NCBI GenBank assembly: GCA_902797025.1
Contig: CADBRN010000057.1
Span: 1-46,813 of the forward strand
Length of the DNA: 46,813 nt
Origin: an uncultured Lachnospiraceae bacterium
GTDB lineage: Bacteria > Bacillota > Clostridia > Lachnospirales > Lachnospiraceae
Direction of reading: 5' to 3'
Part shown: positions 8,969 through 17,479 of the stretch, piece by piece
Layout of the letters: the number at the start of each line of letters is the position of its first letter
Numbering within the stretch: position 1 is the first letter of the stretch
Notes under the pieces: generated by a model
What the model saw: the letters and a program-made list of their open reading frames with translations, nothing else
Databases searched by the model: none
What the model was told of the DNA's origin: nothing
Made by a program: the position numbers and the translations under genes

Positions 8969-9835
8969 CTATTGATTGAAGTAATTTTTCCGGAAGCGGT
9001 TCGGCGAAATTCCTTCGTGCTTGCGGAAGAGATTGATCAGGCTTCCGCTCGACGCATATCCCACCTCATAGGCGATTTCTTCGATCGAGAGATTCGTTCG
9101 GATCAGAAGAACCTTCGCACGCTCAATGCGCGTATTGATGACATAATCCATCGGAGATCTCCCCGTGATGCTCTTGAAGCAGTGCGAAAAATAATACACG
9201 CTCAGATTCACCTCGTCCGCCAGGGTCTGCAGCGAGATCTCCTCTCCCACATGTTCACGGATATACGCCACCGCCCGGTTCATCAGCGCCCTGGTACTGT
9301 CGCCGTCTTCCTCCGGCGCCATGAGAACTTCGAGGATCTCATAGATTTGAAGCGAGATACTCATCGAAGATTCCGTATTCCCGGACTCATAATTTTTCAG
9401 AAGCTTTTCGATCTTATCCCTCACGATCCGGTTGTTCTTCTTTCGGATCAGCCATCCGTTTCGTTCCATAATAAAACGCGTCAGATCGTGCGCATTCGAG
9501 CCGTCATAATGCAGGTAGATGAACTCAAGGTTATTCTCCGCACTGTAATAGTGCTCTTCCGTACAGTCCAGAAGCGCGATATCACCCGCGGAGGCGACAC
9601 AATCCTCGCCGCGGTAGCGAATATGCATATGCCCCTTCTGCACGTATAATACAAGCAGGTACGGGAAACTTTTCCGGTCGATCCGGTAGCGGTCTGTGCA
9701 GTAATAATGCCCGCACCACGTCGGATAAAACAGGTACCTCTCGGCTTCTTCTGTCGGCGTCAGTGCAAAAACCGTTGATTTTTCAAGTATTCCGGGATCC
9801 GAAATCTTCAAATTTGTTTTCCTCTCACTTTTCAC
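8969..9835 (-). CDS. AraC-family transcriptional regulator 2
   Basis: The 288-residue regulator has an N-terminal cupin region (HIRYRGEDCVASAGDIALLD) and a C-terminal AraC DNA-binding domain (about 190-285; LQTLADEVNLSVYYFSHCFK and IEEIAYEVGYASSGSLINLF). No ATG suits the start: GTG at 9835 has GGGAG 10 bases upstream but lies at the end of a terminator stem. TTG at 9811 (with GAGAGG 9 bases upstream) is an equally good start and would remove 8 residues. It lies between the importer operon and the Gfo/Idh gene, all on the same strand, so it may regulate either. Confidence 0.9.
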   Translation of the reverse strand: MKSERKTNLKISDPGILEKSTVFALTPTEEAERYLFYPTWCGHYYCTDRYRIDRKSFPYLLVLYVQKGHMHIRYRGEDCVASAGDIALLDCTEEHYYSAENNLEFIYLHYDGSNAHDLTRFIMERNGWLIRKKNNRIVRDKIEKLLKNYESGNTESSMSISLQIYEILEVLMAPEEDGDSTRALMNRAVAYIREHVGEEISLQTLADEVNLSVYYFSHCFKSITGRSPMDYVINTRIERAKVLLIRTNLSIEEIAYEVGYASSGSLINLFRKHEGISPNRFRKNYFNQ

Positions 9836-9836
9836 A

Positions 9837-9918
9837 AAAAGCGGACTCCCGCATTCAGACGCGAAGCAGACAATTGAATGGGTACTTCAATAATCCGCCG
9901 TGAATGCGGCAGTCCCGC
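9837..9918 (-). terminator. Branched terminator after the ABC importer operon
   Basis: On the minus strand CGGGACTGCCGCATTCA (from about 9918) pairs, with one mismatch and one bulge, with TGAATGCGGGAGTCCGC ending near 9841 and followed by TTTTT. The enclosed segment has its own small hairpin ATTGAA...TTCAAT. Confidence 0.55.
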
Positions 9919-9958
9919 CTGCCGTTTCATATTATCCGCATAACCGCGGAACCTTTTG

Positions 9959-11464
9959 TTACGCTTTCTGCGTCGAATCCGTGATGACGATATTTCTCAT
10001 CAGGTTCTCTTCACTGATTTCCGTCTCTCCGAGCTCACCCGTGATGCGTCCCTGTGCCATCGTATAGATCCGGTTCGAAACGCCCATGATCTCCGGCATC
10101 TCGGAGGAGATAACGATGACAGCCAGTCCCTGCTCCGCCAGGTGCGCGATCATATTATGGATCTCGGATTTTGCTCCGATATCGATACCGCGGGTCGGCT
10201 CATCCAGGATCAGAATCTTCGGATCCATCGCAAGCCACTTTCCGATCACGACCTTCTGCTGGTTTCCGCCGGAAAGATAGACGATCGGCTGTTCCGAACT
10301 CGGCGAACTGATCTGCATCGCGTCGTGGTACTTGTCGTAAATCTCATTAGTTTTGCTGTCGTCGACAAACAGTCCCTTTTTGATCTGAGGCAATTTCGCG
10401 AGGGAAATATTCTCGCGGCAGGATTTCGGAAGCAGCAGTCCCTGTTCCTTCCGGTTTTCCGTGACAAAACCGATTCCGTGTTTTACAGCCTCAACCGAAC
10501 TGCTGATCTTGACTTCCTTTCCGTCGATAAAGATTTTTCCCGCATCAAGATGACGCACACCGAAGATCGCTTCCATGATCTCGCTTCGTCCCGCGCCGAC
10601 CAGTCCGTAGAAACCGACTACCTCTTTCTCACGCACGGAGAAAGTGATGTCGCGGAAATATCCGTGTGCAGTCAGTCCCTCGACGCGCAGCACCTCCCTG
10701 CCCGGCTCTGCGGTGCACTTCGTAAAGTAATTGTCCATATGGCGGCCGATCATCGCCTGGATCAGGTCATCGAGGACAATATCTTTGATCCGGAACTGAC
10801 CGGTGAGTTTGCCGTCGCGAAGAACGACTGCCTCATCGCAGATATCAAAAATCTCGTCCATCTTGTGACTGATATAGATGATGCCGACGCCCTGCTTCTT
10901 CAGCTTGCGGATAATGTCAAACAGTGCGTTCTTCTCGCGCTCCGTCAGAGAAGAAGTCGGCTCGTCCAGAATCAGAATCTTCGCGCCCAGAGCGATACCC
11001 CGCGCGATCTCGACCATCTGCTGCTGGGAAATCGGAAGATCCCGGACATAATCGGTGGATTTTACCGTGGAATTCAGATCCTGCAGGACCTTGTCCGCGT
11101 CCGCGTTCATTTTTTTCCAGTCGATGCTCCTGCCCTTTTTCGGCTGTGAACCGAGAAACATATTTTCGGCAACGGTCAGATCGGTGATCAGCGACAGTTC
11201 CTGGAAAATCAGGATCACTCCCGCTGCCTTGGCCTCGTCCGGATTCTTGAAATTGACTTTTTCACCCTTAAAGTAGATTTCTCCGGAATCCGCATGATAA
11301 GAGCCATACAGACACTTCATCAGTGTGGACTTTCCGGCACCGTTCTCACCGCAAAGTGCGACGACTTCGCCTGCTCTGACCTTGATTCCGGCACCGTCCA
11401 GCGCCTTTACTCCAGGGAACGTCTTGACGATATCCTTCATTTCCAGAAGATATTCATCTGCCAT
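9959..11464 (-). CDS. Sugar/cyclitol ABC importer, double ATP-binding subunit (MglA/RbsA type)
   Basis: The 501-residue cytoplasmic ATPase has two fused nucleotide-binding domains. The first has Walker A GENGAGKSTLM (about 37-47), a signature near LPISQQQMVEIARGI and Walker B ILILDEPTSSL. The second has the degenerate loop GLVGAGRSEIM, signature LSGGNQQKVVIGKWL and Walker B ILILDEPTRGID. This degenerate second Walker A is normal for the RbsA/MglA/XylG group. It is the last gene of the importer operon, 168 bases after the binding-protein gene, with a GC-rich hairpin between them. GGGAG precedes the ATG by about 10 bases. The substrate is set by the binding protein. Confidence 0.95.
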   Translation of the reverse strand: MADEYLLEMKDIVKTFPGVKALDGAGIKVRAGEVVALCGENGAGKSTLMKCLYGSYHADSGEIYFKGEKVNFKNPDEAKAAGVILIFQELSLITDLTVAENMFLGSQPKKGRSIDWKKMNADADKVLQDLNSTVKSTDYVRDLPISQQQMVEIARGIALGAKILILDEPTSSLTEREKNALFDIIRKLKKQGVGIIYISHKMDEIFDICDEAVVLRDGKLTGQFRIKDIVLDDLIQAMIGRHMDNYFTKCTAEPGREVLRVEGLTAHGYFRDITFSVREKEVVGFYGLVGAGRSEIMEAIFGVRHLDAGKIFIDGKEVKISSSVEAVKHGIGFVTENRKEQGLLLPKSCRENISLAKLPQIKKGLFVDDSKTNEIYDKYHDAMQISSPSSEQPIVYLSGGNQQKVVIGKWLAMDPKILILDEPTRGIDIGAKSEIHNMIAHLAEQGLAVIVISSEMPEIMGVSNRIYTMAQGRITGELGETEISEENLMRNIVITDSTQKA

Positions 11465-11531
11465 AAAAGATATTCTCCCTTCTATTCAACAGAACACAAT
11501 GCCGTTCGATGAGATCCTCATTTTCTCCCGG

Positions 11532-11559
11532 CCGGCCGCCCTTTCTCCCGGGCGGCCGG
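11532..11559 (-). repeat. Intercistronic hairpin between binding protein and ATPase genes
   Basis: A perfect 10-bp inverted repeat, CCGGCCGCCC (11532-11541) and GGGCGGCCGG (11550-11559), has no T-run on either side. It resembles a mRNA-stabilising or attenuating stem, as often seen after the highly expressed binding-protein gene of importer operons (inferred). Confidence 0.5.
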
Positions 11560-11632
11560 TTCCGGATCACTATCTCAATTCCACACGGATTGCTTGATTT
11601 TGCTCCAATATCTCTGATACCATCATCCGGCG

Positions 11633-12784
11633 TCAGATCAGTTTCTCAAAGTTGCCCTGATCGACCTGTGCGAAATTCTGCTCGGTAATAACCGGGGTAT
11701 CGATGAATACGCTCTTGGACGGAAGGTCATTTCCAAGTCCGATCCAGCAAGCCCAGTCGAGTGCGGTCTCAGACTCTGTGATCGGGGACTGAAGCGATGC
11801 GCCTGCAATCTTTCCATCCTTGATGTATCCGCTGATGATCGAGTAGTCGCCGGTCGCCGCTGCCCAGATCGGGAACTCTCCTTCACGGCCCGCCGCTTTG
11901 ACCGCATTGTAAACGCCGACTGCTGTATTATCATCAAATGTCATGATCGCCGTGATGTCGCCCTTGGACGGATATTTGACGAGCCAGTTCTCCGCGACCT
12001 GCTGTGCTTTCTCACGTTTTCCCTCAGAAGTCTGGCTGTCGACGAACTTTCCGCCTGCTTCTTCAACTGCTTTCTGCATTCCTTCTTTACGCTGCTGCGC
12101 CTGCTGCTGGCCGTTTACGCCCTCGACAAAAAGGATCTTCGCTCCCTTTGCGCTGCTTCCGAGATCGGTCATCGCCTGTTTCGCCGCGTTGTAACCCTCT
12201 GTGTAATCATCCGGGCCGACGAATCCGACCGTATAGTCGACGCCGTCGTCAGTTACGTTGGAGTTACACATCAGGCACGGAATGCCCGCCTGCTGAACGG
12301 ATTTTGCCTGTGCGACAGAAGACTCCGAGTTTACCGGCCAGATCATGATTACGCTGCACTTCTGCTGAATCAGATCCTGTACCTGGTTCGTCTGCTTCGT
12401 GACATCATCCACCGCATCGAGAAGAACAAGGTCGACTCCGAGCGTCTTCGCATAGTTTTTCATATGCTGGAAGTAAGAGGTCATATAGGTATCGTTCGAT
12501 CCATGACGAAACGCCATGCCGAGCTTCAGTCCGGAGAGATCCTTGCCGGAAAGATCCGGACGGCTTTCGGATACAGCCGAAGATCCGGACGAAACACTCT
12601 CGCCGGCGCCGGAAGCAGAGGCGGAAGCAACCGCCTCACTCTTGGCGGAGGCTGACGCCGAAGCGGAGGAACTTGCGGAAGAAGAGGAGCTTCCGGATGA
12701 GGAAGATCCGCCGGAACCGCATGCCGCAAGTGAAAGTGCCATTGCGCCGCAAATAACAAGTGTCGTTAACTTTTTAAATTTCAT
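11633..12784 (-). CDS. Sugar-type periplasmic-binding lipoprotein of the ABC importer
   Basis: The 383-residue protein has a lipoprotein signal peptide with lipobox LAAC (cysteine near residue 22), then a Ser/Ala-rich linker of about 50 residues. The type-1 periplasmic-binding domain (about 75-383) includes KLGMAFRHGSNDTYMTSYF and the ribose-binding-like pattern IMIWPVNSESSVAQAKSVQQ. It captures the substrate outside the membrane and hands it to the two permeases encoded upstream. AAGGAG lies in front of the ATG. Ser/Ala linkers like this are common in Lachnospiraceae lipoproteins. The substrate is unknown; ribose, galactose, apiose or inositol are all possible for this family. Confidence 0.93.
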   Translation of the reverse strand: MKFKKLTTLVICGAMALSLAACGSGGSSSSGSSSSSASSSASASASAKSEAVASASASGAGESVSSGSSAVSESRPDLSGKDLSGLKLGMAFRHGSNDTYMTSYFQHMKNYAKTLGVDLVLLDAVDDVTKQTNQVQDLIQQKCSVIMIWPVNSESSVAQAKSVQQAGIPCLMCNSNVTDDGVDYTVGFVGPDDYTEGYNAAKQAMTDLGSSAKGAKILFVEGVNGQQQAQQRKEGMQKAVEEAGGKFVDSQTSEGKREKAQQVAENWLVKYPSKGDITAIMTFDDNTAVGVYNAVKAAGREGEFPIWAAATGDYSIISGYIKDGKIAGASLQSPITESETALDWACWIGLGNDLPSKSVFIDTPVITEQNFAQVDQGNFEKLI

Positions 12785-12874
12785 ACCCTTCTCCTTTGTT
12801 CTTTCCTGTTTGATTCATAATGGGTCTTTATGATATTCCGCATCCCGCGGTTACCATCATGTTTGATCAATGTT

Positions 12875-13831
12875 CTAGTTCTTCAGGCCTGCTTTCGCGC
12901 GTGCATCGGACAGGAACTTATCAGCAATCAATACTGCGATCATGATCGCGCCCGTGCAGAATGTGGATACCCATGGCTGCGCGTTCGTGATACTCATGAT
13001 ATTATTGACGACGCCGAGGATCATGACACCGATCAGTGAATACCAGATGTTTCCGTAGCCGCCGGAGAGCTTCGAGCCTCCGAGTACGACTCCCGCGATG
13101 ACCAGCATGTGCATATCCGGCCAGCCAAGTGCCGGCGTGGATGCGCCGTTCTGCGCCGCATAAAGAATACCGCCCAGTCCGGAGAGAACGCCGCAGATGA
13201 CGAAGTTGATGAAGATCGTCTTTCTTACATTGATTCCCGCGTTCTCTGCCGCGCTCGCGTTGCCTCCCGCCGCATAGGTGTTGCGGCCGTGGCTCGTGTA
13301 GCGGAGAACATAGTGCGCGATCAGAAGCCCGATGATGTACAGCCAGCTGATATAGGTCAGCGGTCCGAGTTTTCCGGTTCCGAAGGCGCGGAATGCGTCG
13401 CTCGTGGCGGAGATGGACTGCTCATCCGGGTAGATGTAAGCGAAGCCGCGACATCCCAGCATCAGGGCGAGCGTCACGACAAACGCGTTGATTCCTACGT
13501 AAGCAACGAGCAGACCGTTGATGATTCCGACGATCAGACCGACCAGCAACGCCACCAGAACCGCTCCCGCAACTCCGATCTTCGGCTGCAGTCCACAGGC
13601 GAGAGCCGCCGTGAGGGAAAGCAGTGTGCAAAGCGACATATCGAAGAATCCGTTCAGAATGACGAAGGACATTCCGATCGCCATGATTCCCTTGATTGCG
13701 TTCTGGTTAAATACATTGAAAAGGTTCCCGGGCGCCATAAACGATACGTCGAGGATCGTCGCGATAATCATGATTCCGATCAGAATCGGTATGGATGTGT
13801 TCACTGAAAGGAACTTTGTAACCTTTTTCAT
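12875..13831 (-). CDS. Sugar ABC importer permease, second subunit
   Basis: The 318-residue integral membrane protein of the RbsC/AraH family (BPD_transp_2) has about eight to ten hydrophobic segments. The EAA-like region is represented by GGNASAAENAGINVRKTIF and the family loop GGILYAAQNGASTPALGWPDMHMLVIAGVVLGG. The start at 13831 is chosen because GGAAAGGAG lies about 9 bases upstream. Its ATG overlaps the preceding permease's stop codon by one base (TAATG), indicating translational coupling and probably equal stoichiometry. Confidence 0.93.
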   Translation of the reverse strand: MKKVTKFLSVNTSIPILIGIMIIATILDVSFMAPGNLFNVFNQNAIKGIMAIGMSFVILNGFFDMSLCTLLSLTAALACGLQPKIGVAGAVLVALLVGLIVGIINGLLVAYVGINAFVVTLALMLGCRGFAYIYPDEQSISATSDAFRAFGTGKLGPLTYISWLYIIGLLIAHYVLRYTSHGRNTYAAGGNASAAENAGINVRKTIFINFVICGVLSGLGGILYAAQNGASTPALGWPDMHMLVIAGVVLGGSKLSGGYGNIWYSLIGVMILGVVNNIMSITNAQPWVSTFCTGAIMIAVLIADKFLSDARAKAGLKN

Positions 13832-14793
13832 TACTTTTTCACTCCTTTCCTTGAAGCGCGAATGTCCATGTAAACCGCCAAGAGGATAATGACGCACTCC
13901 GCAACGTACTGGTAATACACCGACATACCGAGAATAACGAATCCCGTTTTCATGATTCCGATGATCAGCGCTCCGACGAAGGTCCGGTAAATGCTTCCCT
14001 CGCCGCCGTTCAGATCCGCTCCTCCGAGAATTACGGCCGTGATGACGTCGAACTCATAGCCAAGACCCATGGTCGGCTGCGCGCCCGCGCCCCGCATCGC
14101 CAGAAGAATCGCGGCGACCGCCGTGGAAAATCCGGAAATCACGAAGGTCAGCATGACGATCCGGTTGTCATTGATGCCGCTGTAGCGGCAGGTCTCCGGA
14201 TTCGTTCCGACCGCTTTTACATGATGGCCGAACACGGTCCGTTTCAGGATGATCGCAAAAACAACGCAGAAGATTGCCATGATGATAACCGAGATCGGAA
14301 CAATCCCGACATTTCCCTGTCCCAGCCCGACGATCGGAAGATCTGAATTGTCGAGACTCACGAACTGTCCCTTCGTGTACATCAGGGTCAGTGCCTGAAG
14401 AACATTCATCATACCGAGGGTCGCGACCATTGAATTCAGATGAAGATAACCGCACAGGTATCCGCACAGAACGCCGGAGAGACATCCGACGAGAATGGTG
14501 ATCAAAACCGATCCGACCTGGCCGACCTGGTTCGTCGTGACGATGACCACCGATCCGCACAAAGATAACAGCGATCCGACCGACAGATCAAAGTTGCCGC
14601 CGATGATGGCGTATGTCATCCCGGCTCCCATGATTGCGATGACCGCGATCTGCCGGAAAATGTTTACAATGTTGGCTGTTGTGAAAAACGAGTGCTGCAG
14701 CAGGCCGAAAATGATGAAAATTATAATTCCGACCATCAGAAGCGCCTGGCTTTTCAGAAAACCGCCGACTCCCATTTTCTTATTCTGTTCCAT
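13831..14793 (-). CDS. Sugar ABC importer permease, first subunit
   Basis: This first gene of the importer operon encodes a 320-residue RbsC-family permease with repeated hydrophobic helices. Its motifs are GAGMTYAIIGGNFDLSVGSL, GTNPETCRYSGINDNRIV (cytoplasmic coupling loop) and GYEFDVITAVILGGADLNGG. It pairs with the second permease to form the channel. The start at 14793 (MEQNKK) has GGGGA 6 bases upstream and is preferred over the ATG at 14817, which lacks a spaced ribosome binding site. Transcription probably begins near 14995 from the promoter at 15003-15032, leaving a leader of about 200 bases. Confidence 0.92.
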   Translation of the reverse strand: MEQNKKMGVGGFLKSQALLMVGIIIFIIFGLLQHSFFTTANIVNIFRQIAVIAIMGAGMTYAIIGGNFDLSVGSLLSLCGSVVIVTTNQVGQVGSVLITILVGCLSGVLCGYLCGYLHLNSMVATLGMMNVLQALTLMYTKGQFVSLDNSDLPIVGLGQGNVGIVPISVIIMAIFCVVFAIILKRTVFGHHVKAVGTNPETCRYSGINDNRIVMLTFVISGFSTAVAAILLAMRGAGAQPTMGLGYEFDVITAVILGGADLNGGEGSIYRTFVGALIIGIMKTGFVILGMSVYYQYVAECVIILLAVYMDIRASRKGVKK

Positions 14794-15002
14794 AACAAAT
14801 CCCCATTTTCTTTTCATTCATTATCGCAATTGCTCCGGACTGCGGGCGATCCGGTTTCCGGCCGCCGCGCCCCATGAGAATTTTCTCCCGGTCTCCGCCT
14901 CATGCACTGCTGAACACACTTGCCTTCATCGTTTCCACCTCCCATGCCATTGTTCAGGTTTTGTAAACCCTCCGTTCCTCTGCATTTCATTTATTGATTG
15001 TA

Positions 15003-15032
15003 ATAATATCATTTGCGTGCACGTGTCCGCAA
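15003..15032 (-). promoter_or_regulatory. Promoter of the ABC importer operon with overlapping LacI operator
   Basis: On the minus strand TTGCGG (15032-15027), an 18-base spacer and TATTAT (15008-15003). The spacer and the -35 end are covered by the palindrome GCGTGCACGTGTCCGC (top strand 15015-15030). It resembles the operator at 5177-5192 in its central CACGTG and flanking GCG. Binding here would block RNA polymerase directly. Confidence 0.6.
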
Positions 15033-15199
15033 TTGATAATTTATACGATATTGCTATATCATTTTCGTTCAATATTACAGTTTGCTTATTTTTTTGTTAA
15101 TTTATTATCGTGATTTGCCATATTTACTGTTATTTTTCTAACTAAATCCACATTTTTCCCGCCTCTGCCTCCTTTATTCAGCGGAGAGACAGATAGTTT

Positions 15200-15215
15200 G
15201 CGTACACGCGTTATA
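15200..15215. promoter_or_regulatory. Possible auxiliary LacI operator
   Basis: GCGTACACGCGTTATA repeats the left half-site GCGTACAC of the 5177 operator exactly, but the right half is poor. Its centre is about 185 bases upstream of the 15015 operator, a distance compatible with a repression loop. The rest of 14794-15346 holds AT-rich DNA and the hairpin at 15243-15304. Confidence 0.35.
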
Positions 15216-15242
15216 TTTATATGGAGTTCCGGTAAAAAATAC

Positions 15243-15304
15243 GATAAAATAAAAATAAGCCGCCGGGTAAACAGACGAGCAAACGGTCTCCTGTTTACCG
15301 CGGC
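15243..15304 (-). terminator. Hairpin with minus-strand T-rich tail
   Basis: GGTAAACAG (15266-15274) pairs with CTGTTTACC (15291-15299), extended across a two-base bulge by GCCGC (15259-15263) and GCGGC (15300-15304). On the minus strand it runs into TTATTTTTATTTTATC. It would stop minus-strand transcription coming from the sortase gene before the importer promoter. Confidence 0.5.
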
Positions 15305-15346
15305 AGCCCTTATTCGGAAATGCCTGTATTTTGAAAGGAAAAAATT

Positions 15347-15691
15347 ATGAACAGCGTAAATTCGATTGTCAGCTTCACCTATATCGCGCTCGGCATTTAC
15401 CTCGCAATTCTTATTTTCCGCGCACGCTATACCGGATTTGTCAACAACGCCCTGCTCTGGGACCGGACAAAGAAATTCGAGGACTGCCGCGATAAAGAAG
15501 GATTTCTTCACTACCTGTTCCCGCGCGGACTGGTCTGCGCTGCCGCGCTTCTGATCTCCGGCGTCTTCGGCATCATATCTGAGAGCTCCGGCATCCCCGC
15601 CGACTACCAGATGGTTTCGATGATCGCGATGATTCTTGTATTCTTTTACTACATCTATATCATACGAAACGCGATGGCAAAGTTTTACTGA
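15347..15691 (+). CDS. Small membrane protein of unknown function
   Basis: The 114-residue protein has three predicted membrane segments: about 5-24 (IVSFTYIALGIYLAILIF), 61-80 (GLVCAAALLISGVFGII) and 88-107 (MVSMIAMILVFFYYIYII). A charged cytosolic stretch WDRTKKFEDCRDKEGF lies between the first two. I do not recognise the family. GAAAGGA lies about 8 bases before the ATG. The stop is 15 bases from the stop of the convergent sortase gene. No partner gene is evident. Confidence 0.75.
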   Translation: MNSVNSIVSFTYIALGIYLAILIFRARYTGFVNNALLWDRTKKFEDCRDKEGFLHYLFPRGLVCAAALLISGVFGIISESSGIPADYQMVSMIAMILVFFYYIYIIRNAMAKFY

Positions 15692-15706
15692 ATGGCCGCT
15701 CCCGCG

Positions 15707-16342
15707 TCAATCATCCTCCGCGCGCACGCACCACGCGGCATATCCGGCCTGACCGCCCATGTTGCAGGTCACGAGAGCGACATCGAACGCTGCCCCGTCG
15801 GTCAGTTTTCCGATATCCTCATCGTTCACTCTTCTGTGTGAGCGGATGACGTATCGGTAAACTTCGCCGTTCACATTTGTAAAAAACAGCTCGCTCCCGT
15901 CCTGCAGGCTGGACAGGCGGCTGAATTTTTTCGAGTAGTCGTGCGCGCAGATCACAAGGCTGTCGTCGATATACGACCCGCTGTACCGGCAGGGGGATTC
16001 TTTCAATTTTGTATAGTCAACCGACGCCCGGATCGGAAGATCCATACCCAGATCCGGGATTCGCAGCTCCCCGATGTATTCAATTCCGTCGACCCGGATC
16101 GAGGGCATTCCGTCGACTTCCGGCGCCCCGATCACAACGGCCTTCTCCCGGAGATGTGCGTACTTTTTGATTTCCGGCTTCAGAACGGCCAGCGCTTTTT
16201 CCGCCTCTCCCTCCCCGTGATCCGACTCCCATGCGTTATACGCGAACAATGCGGCCGCCGCTAAAGCAATCGCCGCCGCGATCGGAATCACAAAGGACCG
16301 GACCGTGGTTTTTCTTGTTTTCCTGTGCATCTGTATTTCCAT
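15707..16342 (-). CDS. Sortase family transpeptidase
   Basis: The 211-residue protein has an N-terminal membrane anchor (about 15-36) and a sortase domain. IGELRIPDLGMDLPI is followed by the catalytic His in SLVICAHDY (about residue 133), the segment FSRLSSLQDGSELFF, and the catalytic Cys in VALVTCNMGG (about 193). A downstream Arg in WCVRAEDD matches the sortase triad. The TC motif reads VTC rather than the canonical TLTTC. Sortases cleave C-terminal sorting signals and join proteins to peptidoglycan or to each other. The surface protein at 46054-46813 ends in an SPRTG sorting signal and is a possible substrate. An ATG at 16330 is an alternative start; neither start has an ideally spaced ribosome binding site. 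Confidence 0.85.
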   Translation of the reverse strand: MEIQMHRKTRKTTVRSFVIPIAAAIALAAAALFAYNAWESDHGEGEAEKALAVLKPEIKKYAHLREKAVVIGAPEVDGMPSIRVDGIEYIGELRIPDLGMDLPIRASVDYTKLKESPCRYSGSYIDDSLVICAHDYSKKFSRLSSLQDGSELFFTNVNGEVYRYVIRSHRRVNDEDIGKLTDGAAFDVALVTCNMGGQAGYAAWCVRAEDD

Positions 16343-16396
16343 GCCTCCCGCTGTTGTCGAGAACCGCCTTCATTCTAACGTGCCCTCTGCCTTCTT

Positions 16397-17320
16397 TCAA
16401 GAGATATTCTGCGATTTCCGATCTCTTCGATTTCTGTGATTCTCCGTCTTTTCCCGGATTTTTCCATACACTTTCCCGATGGAGTCTTTGTAGTGACAGT
16501 TGATAAACCCTCCTGCCAGAAGGATGTAAAAGCAGCAGTACATCCAGAACAGAAGGATCGCAAAGGTGCCGATGCTCCCGTAAAACGCGGTGTATTTATT
16601 GATCCCATTGACATAGTGCGCGAACAGTACTGAAAACAGCATCCAGACCGCCGCTGTAAAAACCGCCCCCGGGAGCTGCCGAAGATACCTTCTCTTTCCC
16701 GCCGGCATAAATGTATAGAACAGCGCGAAGATAAACGCGGCGATAAAAAAACAGATCACTTTCCGTGTGTTCGTAAAAGTCCGGATCCGGTGTTCCTCCG
16801 CCGGAATATACGTCATAAAGAATTCCCGTATCTGGTTGCTGAAAATGAAATACGCGAGGATCAGAAACAGGATCATCAGAACCGCGGTCCAGAAAAGGGA
16901 AATCAGAATCAGCCGTAAATAACTTCTGTGTTCCTTTACCTGATAAACGTCGTTCAGTCCCTGGAGCAGGGCCAGATTTCCCTGAATCGACGTCCAGAGC
17001 AGCGTGATGATCGAGATCGGAAGAAGATTGGATGCGTGAGAATACGCCTCCGCAATAATGATCCGCACGAGTCCGTCCACCGCCTCCGGTGTCACGGAGG
17101 TCACTGCATTTTCAAGATCATGCTCCTTCATCCCCGTCATCGGAAGCATCGCCGACACGAAAATCAGGATCGGGACGATCGCAAGGAAATAATAAAACGT
17201 CGTGCTGGACGCATACGTTCCCATATGACGTTCTCCGATTCCGCGCAGGATCCGTCCGCCTTCGCTTCCGATCTTCTTTCTCATCGTCCCCTGCCTTTTT
17301 CTGTTCCTCTTCTGCGGCAT
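16397..17320 (-). CDS. YihY/BrkB-family membrane protein
   Basis: The 307-residue multi-pass membrane protein has about six hydrophobic segments and hallmarks of the YihY/BrkB (UPF0761) family: ASSTTFYYFLAIVPILIF near the N-terminus, WTSIQGNLALLQGLNDVY in the middle, and PGAVFTAAVWMLFSVLFA and YGSIGTFAILLFWMYCCFYI near the C-terminus. The function of the family is unsettled; members were once called ribonuclease BN by mistake. GGAGG lies 8 bases before the ATG at 17320. A second Met at residue 13 also has a purine-rich site. It is divergent from the flavodoxin gene. Confidence 0.92.
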   Translation of the reverse strand: MPQKRNRKRQGTMRKKIGSEGGRILRGIGERHMGTYASSTTFYYFLAIVPILIFVSAMLPMTGMKEHDLENAVTSVTPEAVDGLVRIIIAEAYSHASNLLPISIITLLWTSIQGNLALLQGLNDVYQVKEHRSYLRLILISLFWTAVLMILFLILAYFIFSNQIREFFMTYIPAEEHRIRTFTNTRKVICFFIAAFIFALFYTFMPAGKRRYLRQLPGAVFTAAVWMLFSVLFAHYVNGINKYTAFYGSIGTFAILLFWMYCCFYILLAGGFINCHYKDSIGKVYGKIREKTENHRNRRDRKSQNIS

Positions 17321-17479
17321 CCTGTTTCCCTCCGTTCTGGCACAGAGCCGGGCGAATCATTCCGAAAATCCGGTCTCACATAAAATATATACCTGATTCG
17401 AACACGTCGGCTACCCGTTTTCTTCTTTCCTGAGTTATAATAGAAAAAACTCAACGAAATATTAACTGGAGGTAACCGG

